Assembly (NCBI RefSeq): GCF_000733475.1
Contig: NZ_JPFK01000003.1
Location: 186,001-250,000, forward strand
DNA: 64,000 nt
Origin: Mangrovimonas yunxiaonensis
GTDB lineage: Bacteria > Bacteroidota > Bacteroidia > Flavobacteriales > Flavobacteriaceae
Direction of reading: 5' to 3'
Position numbers and translations under genes: made by a program. Of this stretch, positions 1 to 9,700 are shown piece after piece (within the stretch, counting starts at the first letter, position 1; every line of letters begins with the position of its first letter). The notes below the pieces were generated by a model. It ran no database searches. It was not told the DNA's origin and saw only the letters and a list, made by a program, of their open reading frames with translations.

Positions 1-1843
1 AACTATAATTATCGGTACCATCGTTAAAATCTAAGCCTCTTTCTCCAAAGACAACTTTAGCATTGGCAAACCAACGCTTGTAATAATAGCGCCCTATTAA
101 TACAGCTTCGCTAAAATTAGCGCCCCAAAGGTGGGCCATAGATTGGTTGGCATGCCCATAATTTAAGGCAATGGTATTATGCGAATAGGTATATGGCCTA
201 ATCCTGTTATACTCGGCCTGCAGGTAGAGGTTCTTTACCTTAAAGGCATCGTAGTATTTAACCCCCAATTGGTAGCCATACTTATTTTTCCAGCTTTTTT
301 CGCCTCCCGTAATATCGCTTTTAGAAAACTCGTCTAGCACAAACTGCCCATACACATTTACCCGGTCGCTTAATTTATATTTTGCCGACATGCCCAAAAT
401 GGCGTTCCCGGCATCTTGCCCGGTTTCAAACTCTATAGCCCTGTAAAAAATAATGGGGTTAATGTAATTTATATCGAACGAACGGTTTTCGGTCTTGGCC
501 CAAATTACAGACTCAAAAAAACCAATGTTCAAGCGTTTTGTAGCATTCCAACTTAAAAAATGCGTGGCCATGTACTTGTTTAAATACGCCCCATTAGCAT
601 CTACAACATCTGGCCTAACGTCCCGCAACCACATCCAAGTATTGGTATATTTAATTTTCCAAAATGTGGTGTTCAATTTAAAATACGTCGATGGGCTAGC
701 CACATCACTTATAAATAGCGAACGGTAACCATCGCCAATAAAATTTTTGCCATGGCCCAATTGCACATTTAAGAAATTTGCGGGCGAATAAGACAGATAG
801 GCTTCGGCCACTGGATAATCGAACCCACGATCTTTAAAGGCTTTTGCTATGCCACGCCCGGGGACTACCCCTGCTTCGTCGGCAGCCTTTATCGAAATTG
901 CATATTGGTTATAATACTGTGCAAATCGCCCTTGACTTTCGTAAACTGCTGTAAAGAAATTAAATTTTTTCCCTAGGCCGCCCTGCACATATAGTCCTCT
1001 TGTGTTGTTGTAGGTAGAGCTAAAATCGGTATCGGTATCTTTTCCTACTTCTAAATCGAAAATAGGATCTACCGTAAACCAATAGTGTTTGGATTGCACC
1101 CGTACCAGATGCTCGTTCCATAATTTTCGTCCAAGCAATGAAGACCTATCCTCCAGCAGGGTTTCTTTTTCCGCTTTAAAGTCGTAGTAATTAGAAACAT
1201 CGCTATACAACAATGGTTTAGATGCCGTGTGGGCATTTGTACCAACAAGGTTGATGCTTTTATCAAATTTGGCGTAATAACTATGCGTAAACGGAATATT
1301 CAGCTCGCTTGTTAATGCCTTTTGTGTGTAAGGCACAAGCTTTAAACCCACGCTATCGTATTGTGTTTTGGCAGCTTTTTCTAAAGCTGTTAACCCGAGG
1401 TTATTTCCGTTTACACGGTCTACAGAAACACTTTTAGCAACTGTTTGATCTTGTAATGGTATTTTAATCACCACCGAATACTGCTTAAAAACAGGATTCC
1501 CGTTATACGTCGCTGGTTGTATTTTTGGCAATTCTGAAAAGACTCTTTTGGCTTCTTCTTTTAATGCCTCGTATATGGCATCGACATAAATCACACGAAA
1601 TTCCCCCTCTTGATCCACTTCGAACAATATGGCCATATCGCCTTTATAATCGTTCTTAACAACATCTGGCAGTTTAAATGTTTTAAATACATGCCCCAAG
1701 ATTTGATTGTCGAAACAGAGTTTGATGTCTGCAACGGCCGCATCCTCACATGCTGGAAACACGGGCGGCTTTTCGTATAGCTGGGATTGAGAAAACGACA
1801 GAGCGCTAAATAGTAACAGGAACAAAAAACAACATGACTTCAT
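1..1843 (-). CDS. remB: RemB-like gliding motility outer-membrane protein (3' end outside window)
   Basis: This partial gene has 614 codons visible and runs off the left edge. It starts at ATG 1843 with a signal peptide (MKSCCFLFLLLFSALSFSQ). Residues about 20-130 resemble a TonB C-terminal domain, including EEAKRVFSELPKIQP. The remainder is rich in aromatic and alternating residues with repeated strand-like segments, which fits an outer-membrane beta barrel of the capsule-assembly (Wzi-like) type. In F. johnsoniae remB lies close to sprA, with tonB-, vanZ- and gcvH-like genes between, as here. The name rests on this synteny plus overall character rather than on an alignment. RemB is known to support gliding; its biochemical role is not settled. 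The same frame stays open from position 1843 to the window edge as far as I could translate it. Confidence 0.72.
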   Translation of the reverse strand, partial: MKSCCFLFLLLFSALSFSQSQLYEKPPVFPACEDAAVADIKLCFDNQILGHVFKTFKLPDVVKNDYKGDMAILFEVDQEGEFRVIYVDAIYEALKEEAKRVFSELPKIQPATYNGNPVFKQYSVVIKIPLQDQTVAKSVSVDRVNGNNLGLTALEKAAKTQYDSVGLKLVPYTQKALTSELNIPFTHSYYAKFDKSINLVGTNAHTASKPLLYSDVSNYYDFKAEKETLLEDRSSLLGRKLWNEHLVRVQSKHYWFTVDPIFDLEVGKDTDTDFSSTYNNTRGLYVQGGLGKKFNFFTAVYESQGRFAQYYNQYAISIKAADEAGVVPGRGIAKAFKDRGFDYPVAEAYLSYSPANFLNVQLGHGKNFIGDGYRSLFISDVASPSTYFKLNTTFWKIKYTNTWMWLRDVRPDVVDANGAYLNKYMATHFLSWNATKRLNIGFFESVIWAKTENRSFDINYINPIIFYRAIEFETGQDAGNAILGMSAKYKLSDRVNVYGQFVLDEFSKSDITGGEKSWKNKYGYQLGVKYYDAFKVKNLYLQAEYNRIRPYTYSHNTIALNYGHANQSMAHLWGANFSEAVLIGRYYYKRWFANAKVVFGERGLDFNDGTDNYS

Positions 1844-1897
1844 GTTAAAGAGATAGGTTAATTTGGTTTGAAAGATACTATTTTTTTAAGAATGGCT

Positions 1898-2076
1898 CTA
1901 AAAAAAAGCCGTTGTCTCGAAACAAGGGCTTTTAAAAAATTTAGGGCAATGCGATTCGTTTTTTACGTGAAACATCATTGACAAACCATAAATAACCGCA
2001 ACCGGTGTTTTATCTTGTTTCCCAGGCTGCATGTGGGGCAACTTACCGATAACCCGTTTTGCTTCTTCATCTAACA
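1898..2076 (-). pseudogene. Orphan 3' fragment of a tonB-like gene
   Basis: The minus-strand reading frame encodes DEEAKRVIGKLPHMQPGKQ, which matches the C-terminal TonB motif of the intact neighbour (EEEARRVVGMLPQMEPGKQ). After the motif it drifts into an unrelated tail. No signal anchor, proline linker or upstream half of the domain remains. The only in-frame ATG (2101) lies inside a strong terminator hairpin, so it is unlikely to be expressed on its own. I read it as the leftover of a tandem partial duplication of tonB. Confidence 0.6.
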
Positions 2077-2117
2077 AAAAAACGTCCCGATGCTTGGGCA
2101 TCGGGACGTTTTTTTTA
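2074..2117 (-). terminator. Strong bidirectional terminator downstream of tonB
   Basis: A perfect 13-bp inverted repeat (arms 2081-2093 and 2098-2110, loop TTGG) is flanked by A on the left and T on the right, so it can terminate on both strands. It sits 25 bases past the tonB stop and separates tonB from the tonB fragment and remB. Confidence 0.9.
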
Positions 2118-2141
2118 TGCGTTATTTTGCCTTAGGGCATT

Positions 2142-2861
2142 TTAGTCTTGTACCTGGAATTTAATTGGTAAATAATATGGTACTCTTACAGCTTTACCTC
2201 TTTGTTTACCTGGCTCCATTTGTGGTAGCATACCTACTACACGTCTGGCTTCTTCTTCTAATTTTGGGTGTGGTGCTCTAGATCTTACATCAACAATCTT
2301 TCCTGTTTTATCTATTTTAAAGAACACGCTAATTTTCTGTACACCGCTTAACCCTAAATCACCTGCTAGATCGGTATTGAATTTTCTTGCGATAAACTTG
2401 TTTATTTTCTCGTTCATACAAGCTTTCTTTTGCTCGTTGGTTCCTTTTTCACAACCTGGGAAAACTGGTACGTTTTCAATAACGGCAAACGGTACTTCAA
2501 TATCTTCTTCTACTTCTTCTACCTCTACTTCTTCTACCTCAACGATTTCTTCTTCTTGGCTCGTTTCGGTAGACTCGATTACGGTTTCTTCTACTTCTTC
2601 CTCATCTTCAACAACCTCGATAACCTCTGGTGCTGCTGGTGGTGGTGGTGGTGGGGGTGGCGTTTGTATTTGCTCTGTGATTGGAATTTCTTCTTCCAAC
2701 TCCTCCTCCATATCCAGTTTTCCTATATCAATGCTCTCTTTGTCATAGGTTTTATAGTTAATAGCATAGTTTGTTAAAAATAACATTAATGCTAAACCTA
2801 CGGCAAAGTACAATGAACTGTTTCTTCCTACGTTCGCTTTTGAATTCTTCTTAGGTTCCAT
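2142..2861 (-). CDS. tonB: TonB family energy transducer
   Basis: This protein couples inner-membrane energy to outer-membrane transporters. I chose the ATG at 2861 (239 aa), because the 18 residues encoded upstream look non-coding and MEPKKNSKAN leads directly into the membrane anchor (about residues 15-35). A proline run (eight P) and a long acidic linker rich in E and V span about residues 55-130 and would cross the periplasm. The C-terminal TonB domain carries VPVFPGCE and the LPQMEPGKQ motif, and ends in a KFQVQD strand. The gene follows the VanZ-like gene, in the conserved sprA-gcvH-vanZ-tonB-remB order. Which receptor it serves cannot be read from the sequence. A role linked to gliding is only inferred from position. 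Confidence 0.88.
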   Translation of the reverse strand: MEPKKNSKANVGRNSSLYFAVGLALMLFLTNYAINYKTYDKESIDIGKLDMEEELEEEIPITEQIQTPPPPPPPPAAPEVIEVVEDEEEVEETVIESTETSQEEEIVEVEEVEVEEVEEDIEVPFAVIENVPVFPGCEKGTNEQKKACMNEKINKFIARKFNTDLAGDLGLSGVQKISVFFKIDKTGKIVDVRSRAPHPKLEEEARRVVGMLPQMEPGKQRGKAVRVPYYLPIKFQVQD

Positions 2862-2929
2862 AAATTGTTGTTTTTCCAGATTGCTAAAATAACCATTTAT
2901 TTGGTAATAAAGCAAGCGATTAATATTTT

Positions 2930-3304
2930 TTAACGAGTCCCAAAACTTGACTTAGCCAACAATAAAAGCGCTAAAAACGCCCCCGATATGTTCGATACAA
3001 TATCCCAGAAATCGAAACTTCGGGATGTGGTTAAGGTCATTTGTAAAACCTCAATAATTATACCAAAAATCACAGCGACCACAACGGCCATTAACAAAGC
3101 GCGCTTTTTTGGCAAACTAAAGTTAAAAAACAAGGCTCTTACCCATAAAACCGTTAGTACAAAATATGCTGTAAAATGAAATATTTTGTCGCTAAATTTT
3201 GGCGTAACATCTTTTATGTTGCCCAAATCTAAACTTACTAGGCTTATTACAGTTAAAAAAACGGTATAACAAACCGCTAAAAGAGCTGGTTGTTTTTTAA
3301 GCAC
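2930..3304 (-). CDS. VanZ-like small membrane protein
   Basis: This 124-residue protein has about four predicted membrane segments and the VanZ-family features: an [12 protein letters not shown] segment after the first helix, and the later GIIIEVLQ plus [15 protein letters not shown]. The first codon is GTG (3304) and overlaps the end of gcvH by 8 bases, which points to translational coupling; no ATG offers a better start. VanZ itself gives low-level teicoplanin resistance, but most family members, including this kind in Bacteroidota, have no proven function. It sits in the sprA-gcvH-vanZ-tonB string. Confidence 0.8.
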   Translation of the reverse strand: MLKKQPALLAVCYTVFLTVISLVSLDLGNIKDVTPKFSDKIFHFTAYFVLTVLWVRALFFNFSLPKKRALLMAVVVAVIFGIIIEVLQMTLTTSRSFDFWDIVSNISGAFLALLLLAKSSFGTR

Positions 3305-3677
3305 CTATTAAGTCCTTGTACTGCTCTGGATCTAGTAGTGCTTCAATTTGTGAGGCATCAGAAATTTTAACCTTAATCATCCAGCCATCACCATAAGGAT
3401 CGGCGTTTACTTTTTCGGGTTCGTCCTCTAGAATTTCGTTAAACGCTACGATTTCGCCAGATAAAGGCAAATACAAATCAGATACTGTTTTAACAGCTTC
3501 TACTGTACCAAAAACCTCTTCAATGTCTAAGGTTTCGTCTACGGTTTCTACCTCAACATAAACAATATCACCTAGCTCGCTTTGCGCAAAATCGGTAATT
3601 CCTATAGTCGCTACATCACCTTCTATTTTAACCCACTCGTGGTCTTTGGTGTATTTTAAATTTGATGGAATATTCAT
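3297..3677 (-). CDS. gcvH: Glycine cleavage system H protein
   Basis: GcvH is the lipoyl carrier that shuttles the aminomethyl group between the P, T and L proteins of glycine cleavage in the cytoplasm. At 126 aa it has the normal length. The lipoylated lysine is K63 in [13 protein letters not shown], and the family motifs [19 protein letters not shown] and [11 protein letters not shown] flank it. It has its own promoter between sprA and its start, and overlaps the VanZ-like gene by 8 bases. The P and T protein genes are not in the window, so this is a dispersed glycine-cleavage system, as is usual in Flavobacteriaceae. Confidence 0.97.
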   Translation of the reverse strand: MNIPSNLKYTKDHEWVKIEGDVATIGITDFAQSELGDIVYVEVETVDETLDIEEVFGTVEAVKTVSDLYLPLSGEIVAFNEILEDEPEKVNADPYGDGWMIKVKISDASQIEALLDPEQYKDLIGA

Positions 3678-3703
3678 TGGTTTTATTATTTTATATTTTT
3701 CAG

Positions 3704-3733
3704 CAAATGTATCTATTCAAATGATAATTTCAA
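3704..3733 (-). promoter_or_regulatory. Promoter for gcvH
   Basis: On the minus strand TTG (3733-3731), 19 bases, then TACATTTG (3711-3704) fits the Bacteroidota primary sigma consensus TTG-N19-TAnnTTTG exactly. It lies between the sprA stop and the gcvH start, so gcvH can be transcribed independently of sprA. Confidence 0.75.
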
Positions 3734-3745
3734 ACTGGTTGAAAG

Positions 3746-6700
3746 TTAATTCCCAAAATTGTACCTTAACGTTATTCCGCCGCGAATGCTTGTTTGTGGG
3801 AATGCTGTTGAAATTGCGTATTCTGAGAAGGCATAATCGAAAAAGAAAATACCCATAAGGTTTTTACTAAACGCATAATCGGCTGTAAACTTAGCAGACC
3901 ACATGGTTTGCCCAGAGGTTACTTGGTTGTTGTCCAAATCCAGGTACCTAATAATGGTTTTATTCTCTCTTAAAGAGACATCTGCCTTAAGGTTAAGGTC
4001 GCTTACAATCATTTTTCTTGGCCCGGCAAGTTTAGATTTTATTCGCACGTCCTTTACGCGGTATCCAAGCCCCAGAATGTATTCCATACCTTGTATTTCG
4101 GTCATTAAATTGTTATCAAAACTCAATGAGAGCATGCGGTCTTTTTTAAGCTCTGCCAAGATTTTTATCGAATTGTTCATCTCCATATCAATACGTACAA
4201 GCGGGCTAAACATCTCGGTTAAACTAATGTTGCTATACAACATTTTGCTTTTAAAGTTTCCGCCTTGATCTAATTCTGAAGGGTTTTGGTCGTTGTAATT
4301 CAAATTAGACCTAAATTGGTTAATGGTATAGTTTGACCGGTAACCGTGGGTTAATGAAAAACGCTTAAAGCGGTCCTTAAACCATTTCACCTTCATAAGT
4401 CCGGTATACTTAATGTCCCAGTTAGGAATGGGCACATCCCTAAAGGCCTTTAAGCTAATTTTCCCGGCATCGGTTCCTGTATACGCCGAAAGGAAGGCCG
4501 GAAGCAACACCGCTTGACTGCCTTTACCAAACCCTACCGGATACCCATCTTCTGGGTTTACAGGAAAGCTCGATGTCCCGTAATGACGCTCTGCCAGTCT
4601 GTTGGCAATTTCCAGTCTGTTATCCCTAAAGGTTTGGAACGCTTCGGAAGCTTTCTCATCGCTACTGCTAAAGGCTGTTTTAATTAATGCTGTTGAAATA
4701 TTAAAGTTTCCAAAGGTGTTTGGTGTTAACGATTGGTACTCCAAATCGCCATTAATATCATCAACACGATAGTTTTCGGTGTAATTTTCTGCCATGATTC
4801 TATTACCAACCAAATCGATTTTCAAATCGCCTATAGGTTCTAAATTGGCCGAAAAGTCCAATTGCTTATTTCTGTTAATGGTGTACTGCTCGTTAAAATC
4901 GGGGTAAAGGGTTAGCCACCCATTTCTAGCGGCCAGCTGCCTAACATCGCTTTGACTACCAAAAGTAAAGCCTACGGTTGGTTTCATGGTTCCAATAAAA
5001 CCTGGTGTTCTTAAATACCCCGGCAAATAGGTTCCGTTGGTTTCGGCATAATTTATCTGCATACGCTTTAGACTTGTAAGCAGGCCTATTCCAAAGTTTA
5101 CAATTCCAGAACCGTCTTTTTTGGCTTTTTGGGCATTGCCCCTTTCGTTGTCTTGCGAAGGTGCGCTTATTTTTCTAGTAGGACCACTACCTCGCCTAGC
5201 AACACGTTTCTTTTTAAGCCCTATAAAATTATAAAGCTTACTCATGTTTAAAGACGCATTAATGTTATGCTGATTGGCGTTGGAAATCGAGTGCCCTATA
5301 CTGTAGCCTTCAACCTCAAGATCTGGCCCTTTTTGCCACTGAAACTCACCGCTATACGAGTACGTCGCATCAACAAAACTAAACACAGGAATTTTGTTTA
5401 TTGGCAATTGGTAGTTAACACCTAATTGTTGGTACTGCCTGTTTGGGTCTCCAAAATCGAAAAAGCCATCCCAAACATCCAAGGTTGGATCTTGCTCGCC
5501 ATTAACAACAATATCGTTTTTAAAATAATTGCGCACAATGTTGTTGTTTGATGCCGAAAAGTTAACCTGAAGCGATTTGGTAAGGTTGTAATTTATCGCA
5601 TACTGATAATCGAATGTATAATTTCTGCGGAAAAAATCGTCTAACCCAATGTTTTGCCCCGTTAAATCGGTATCTCTAAAACGTTGCTTATTGTACTGTC
5701 TGTTTATATCGGTGTTTACGGTAAAACTAGCAGGAAGCGGATTAATGTTAAAGTCTTTTAGTATTTTCCAATATTTCCCAGTAAACAGCGAATCGTTCTT
5801 TTTAAATGGTTCTATGGAAATCGGCTCGAAGTTGTAAGCGTAATTAACCCCTGCCCGCACCGATTGATCGATGGCGTTTTCTATTTCGAAATCGCGATGT
5901 TTAACTTTGTTATAGGAATAGTTAAAGGTTAAGTTCTCCACATCGTAAAAGCGTGGTTTGGAATCGCCGGTTTTAACTTTTCTAACGCCTATAAAATTAA
6001 TGCTTCGGCGTTTTGTATAGTTCTCCGATTGTTCTCTAATTTGTTCTGCCTCGGCATCGGTATTGGCGGCATCTATGCGCGATTCCAGCGTTAAATCTTT
6101 ATAATATTCATCGTATTTTGGTGTGATAAGTTCTTCACCCTGCCCATAGTTAAACGGTATTTGCATGCCCCATTTTTTTGGAAGCAACTGCCCTAGGTTA
6201 ACATTGGTTACCACATCGTACTGCACAACATCTTCGCGACTTCTTTCGTTAGGCCCTTGTTCTAAGGTTCCAAAGCCTGTCGTGCTTTTTCTTCCGGTAG
6301 CACTTATGTTGGCAAAATCGGCAATGTTGGAGTCCATGCTTAAAATGGCTGCCCAACCGCCTTCGTTATCCATATCGGACAAACGCAATTCGTTATACCA
6401 TAATTTAGCGCATTTGTTGCTTGACGCACGGTTTTTAACCCCAATCATAAGGGTTCTAATATCTCCAAAATTAGGGTTTCCTTTAATTCCCACCCTGTGA
6501 AATCTGTCTCTACTGGCTGCTGGTGGCAACGCAGCAAATTCGGCTACAGGCATGCTGCTTAACCCCTCGCCATTAACATCGTAAAAAGTTGGCGTTGGAC
6601 TGCTTAATGCCCCATCGCTAATGGCCTTGGCCTTGATGTCCTGAAGCAAAGACAAGGGCAAGCTAATTTCGTTTTCTACTGGCCACAACAAGGTTCTGTT

Positions 6701-9700
6701 TCTGGTGCCTGAAGGACTTACCTTCAAGGGAATTTCTATCTGGTAATAGTTCTGGGTTAAATCGTTACCCATACGTATAAACCCTACCAAATCATCATCT
6801 ACCAAACCTGCGGTTTCACCTTCTTCGGCATGCATAAACATGCGTAGTTTTTTGTATTGCCGCATGTCTACATTAATGTTTTTAAACACCGCTCTAGCAT
6901 CTTGGGGCTCTAAATCGCAGACATTAACAAGTAACGATTGTTCGTTTTGTCGCACCACCGTATTGTTGTTGTATAGTTCTTCTGGTTCTACCCCTGGTGG
7001 CGACTCGTAGCTCCCTTCATTTTCTATGGTGCTAACCACCCCTACACTAAACTCGGTATTGTCATCGTCTGGATTGGGGTCATTTTCCTCTAGGGTTTGG
7101 GTGTATCGTCTCCAATCGCTACGTACTAAATCTAAAGTACCAAAACGGAATACGGTAGTCTCGGTAAATTCTTTTAAATAAAGTCGCGCAAACCTAACAG
7201 ACCTCAAGTCGTTAATTCCTCCAATTGCATCTGTAAATTCGGTTACTGGAATTCTAAATTGGTACCATCTTGGCGTAAGGGTTTGCCCATTTGGTAAATT
7301 TCTTGGTTGCGAAGCCTTTACATCGGCAATTAAAGGGTTATTCTCGTTTAAAGTGGCAGGCGTTACGTCTATTTCATATTCGAAGTAACTGTCTATGGTA
7401 TTCATGGTATTGTCGCGGTTTATGTCCTCGACATCCGGTTGGGTTGTGCTCCCGCGATTGGTATCAGAAAAGGTATCTGGCGAGTTGCCATCTACACCAT
7501 TGTATTGCCTGTATCTTTCAAAAATATCACCGCTTGTATTTAAGAAGTAGGTATAATTATCTCTTGCTGGGTCATTTAAGCCTGCGTAATCTGTAAAGAT
7601 TTGTCGTTCTTCATTATCGCTATAACCATCGTAACCTACATCTTGATTTGTTCGTTCCTGTCCTGTAGTATCGAACGCATAAATTAAGGATTGATTTTGA
7701 GGATAAACCGTTTCCCATGATGGCGAGGTTGGTAATACGCCAACCACATTACCGTCTTGTGGCAGCCCGTTTTCGTAAACTTTTCTACCGTCTTTTATAA
7801 CATCCTCGGAGATGTTTCCTAAGTTAAACACCAATTTCCCTCCTGAATTAGCAGGGTTATCCTGAAAGGGATCCTGAAGCCAAAACTCGATATATTCGAC
7901 ATTGGCTTGTTCAAAATCGGTTGACGTTATGGCTCGTGTAATTCCTGCCCAGCTATTTTGCGGTGATGTAAGGGTGTTTGTACTAGGGTCTACATTGGTT
8001 GTTTGAAAGTTGTAAGGCCCTCGTTCTTCTGGGTAATACACCAAATCCAAGGTGTTTATTACAGCACTTTGCCCTTGAGCAATGTCTTGATTTGGGAACA
8101 GCTCTTCGCTAAACACACGGCTGGTATACAAGGTTGAAATGTCGTCGTCTGAAATATCGCTAGGTTTTCTGTTGCCATAAAATATAGGATCAATATTGTA
8201 CCAGTTTAAAAGCGCGCGATCAAAACCATTTTGAATGCCATTATCATCTTCATTGCCTTGCCCATAGGTTCTGCCCAAGTTTCTTGGCCTACTGGAAATA
8301 AACCAAGATTGTGGCGATTTTAAATCGATGGCATTTTGCGAGCCTTCAAAATCGTCTACATAAGAGGTAGGTTCGCTATTAAAATCGGTGCCTTTAGGTT
8401 GCCCTGGCGCCAAATAAGCAAACTCGCCCCGAACAGAAATATTTGATGGTGCATCGGTATCGATATTGGGCAGCTTATTAACCAATCGTGTTAAAAAAGG
8501 CACCTCGGTGGAATAGTTCCCGTTAATTCCAAAAATATGGTTGTTAATGGGTTCTTGGCTGTAATTGGCTTTTTGGGTGATGGGTCTTTCGTTTAGGTTT
8601 AACCAGGTTGCCCCCAACACAAAGTTTTCGTTAAACTTATGTTCTACATTTATTCCTGTAAAACGCTTGGTTTGTTGGCCAAACACGGCATTGTTTTCGG
8701 TAGAAACCTGTATGGGTGTATTAGAAGCCTTTAAGGCCTCGTCTAGAATTTGCACCGTCCCCAACGAATAGTTTACCGTATAATCTATCCCTTCTACCAA
8801 AACACGCCCGCCGGCAGTTACCGTAACAGAGCCTCTAGGCACGTTAAATGCCCCTATGGGAATACCATCGCTACCTGTAGATTTATAGCGTCCTTTTAAT
8901 AAGAATTTATTTTTTTCTGCAGCTTCTAAGGCTGCTGTTTTGGTTTCCTTATAAAGCACATCGTAAACGTACTTTGTTTGGTTATCGTTATATGTTGTGG
9001 TATTCAGGTAACTCTCTGCATTGTTAAGCGACAGCACATCAAACAAGTATTCTCCAAAAGGCTCTACTTTGGTAAAGATGATTTTCCCGTTTTGTGGTGT
9101 AACCGTAATTCTTGGCACATAATCGAAAAAGCCATCGCCGTTTGCCTGAGGGTCGTTGTTGTAGTTTAACCTATCTAAATGAAACAGCTTTAACAAGGTG
9201 GTTTCCTGCATGGCATTACCATTAAATGCTGGAAAAGGCGTTCCGCTTACTGGGGTTATAAAGTTTAACGGAGAAGCCTCGTTATAAAAGATATTCAGTT
9301 TAAAATCTTCCTGACTTAATTGGTAGGCTCCGGTGTCGTAAATATTTTTCATCATCAAATCCCAAATGGGCTGATCGACGTTTGTTACCGGGGCTTTTAA
9401 CATTTTAAGCACCAAACTGTTGTTGGTTACAATCTCTATTGCCGAAGTATTGTCTACAGCAGTGGCATCTATCCCATCGTTAGCAAATTCACCTACTTGG
9501 TATACTTGTCCGCCAACGGTATATTGGTAAGCTACCGCCAAGATTTCATCGTTTGCCAACCTTTGGTTTAAGGAAATGTACCCCAACTGTGGGTGCAGTG
9601 TAAACTCTCTGCCTTCTTGCAGTTTTCTGGCGTTTTCTAGTTTTCCAAAATCGGAACCTTCATTTACCGAGCCCGACAACGTACCAAAACCTTGGTGAGC

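Noticed and set aside
2081-2110. Palindrome as a possible CRISPR or attachment site
   Set aside because: Single occurrence, with A- and T-tracts typical of an intrinsic terminator; no spaced repeats found in the window.
2377-2777. Long plus-strand open frames opposite tonB
   Set aside because: They mirror the proline and acidic linker codons of tonB and give Ser/Gly/Trp low-complexity products without domains.
2862-2915. 18-codon extension of tonB
   Set aside because: The sequence before MEPKKNS is not signal-like, and the ATG at 2861 directly precedes the membrane anchor.
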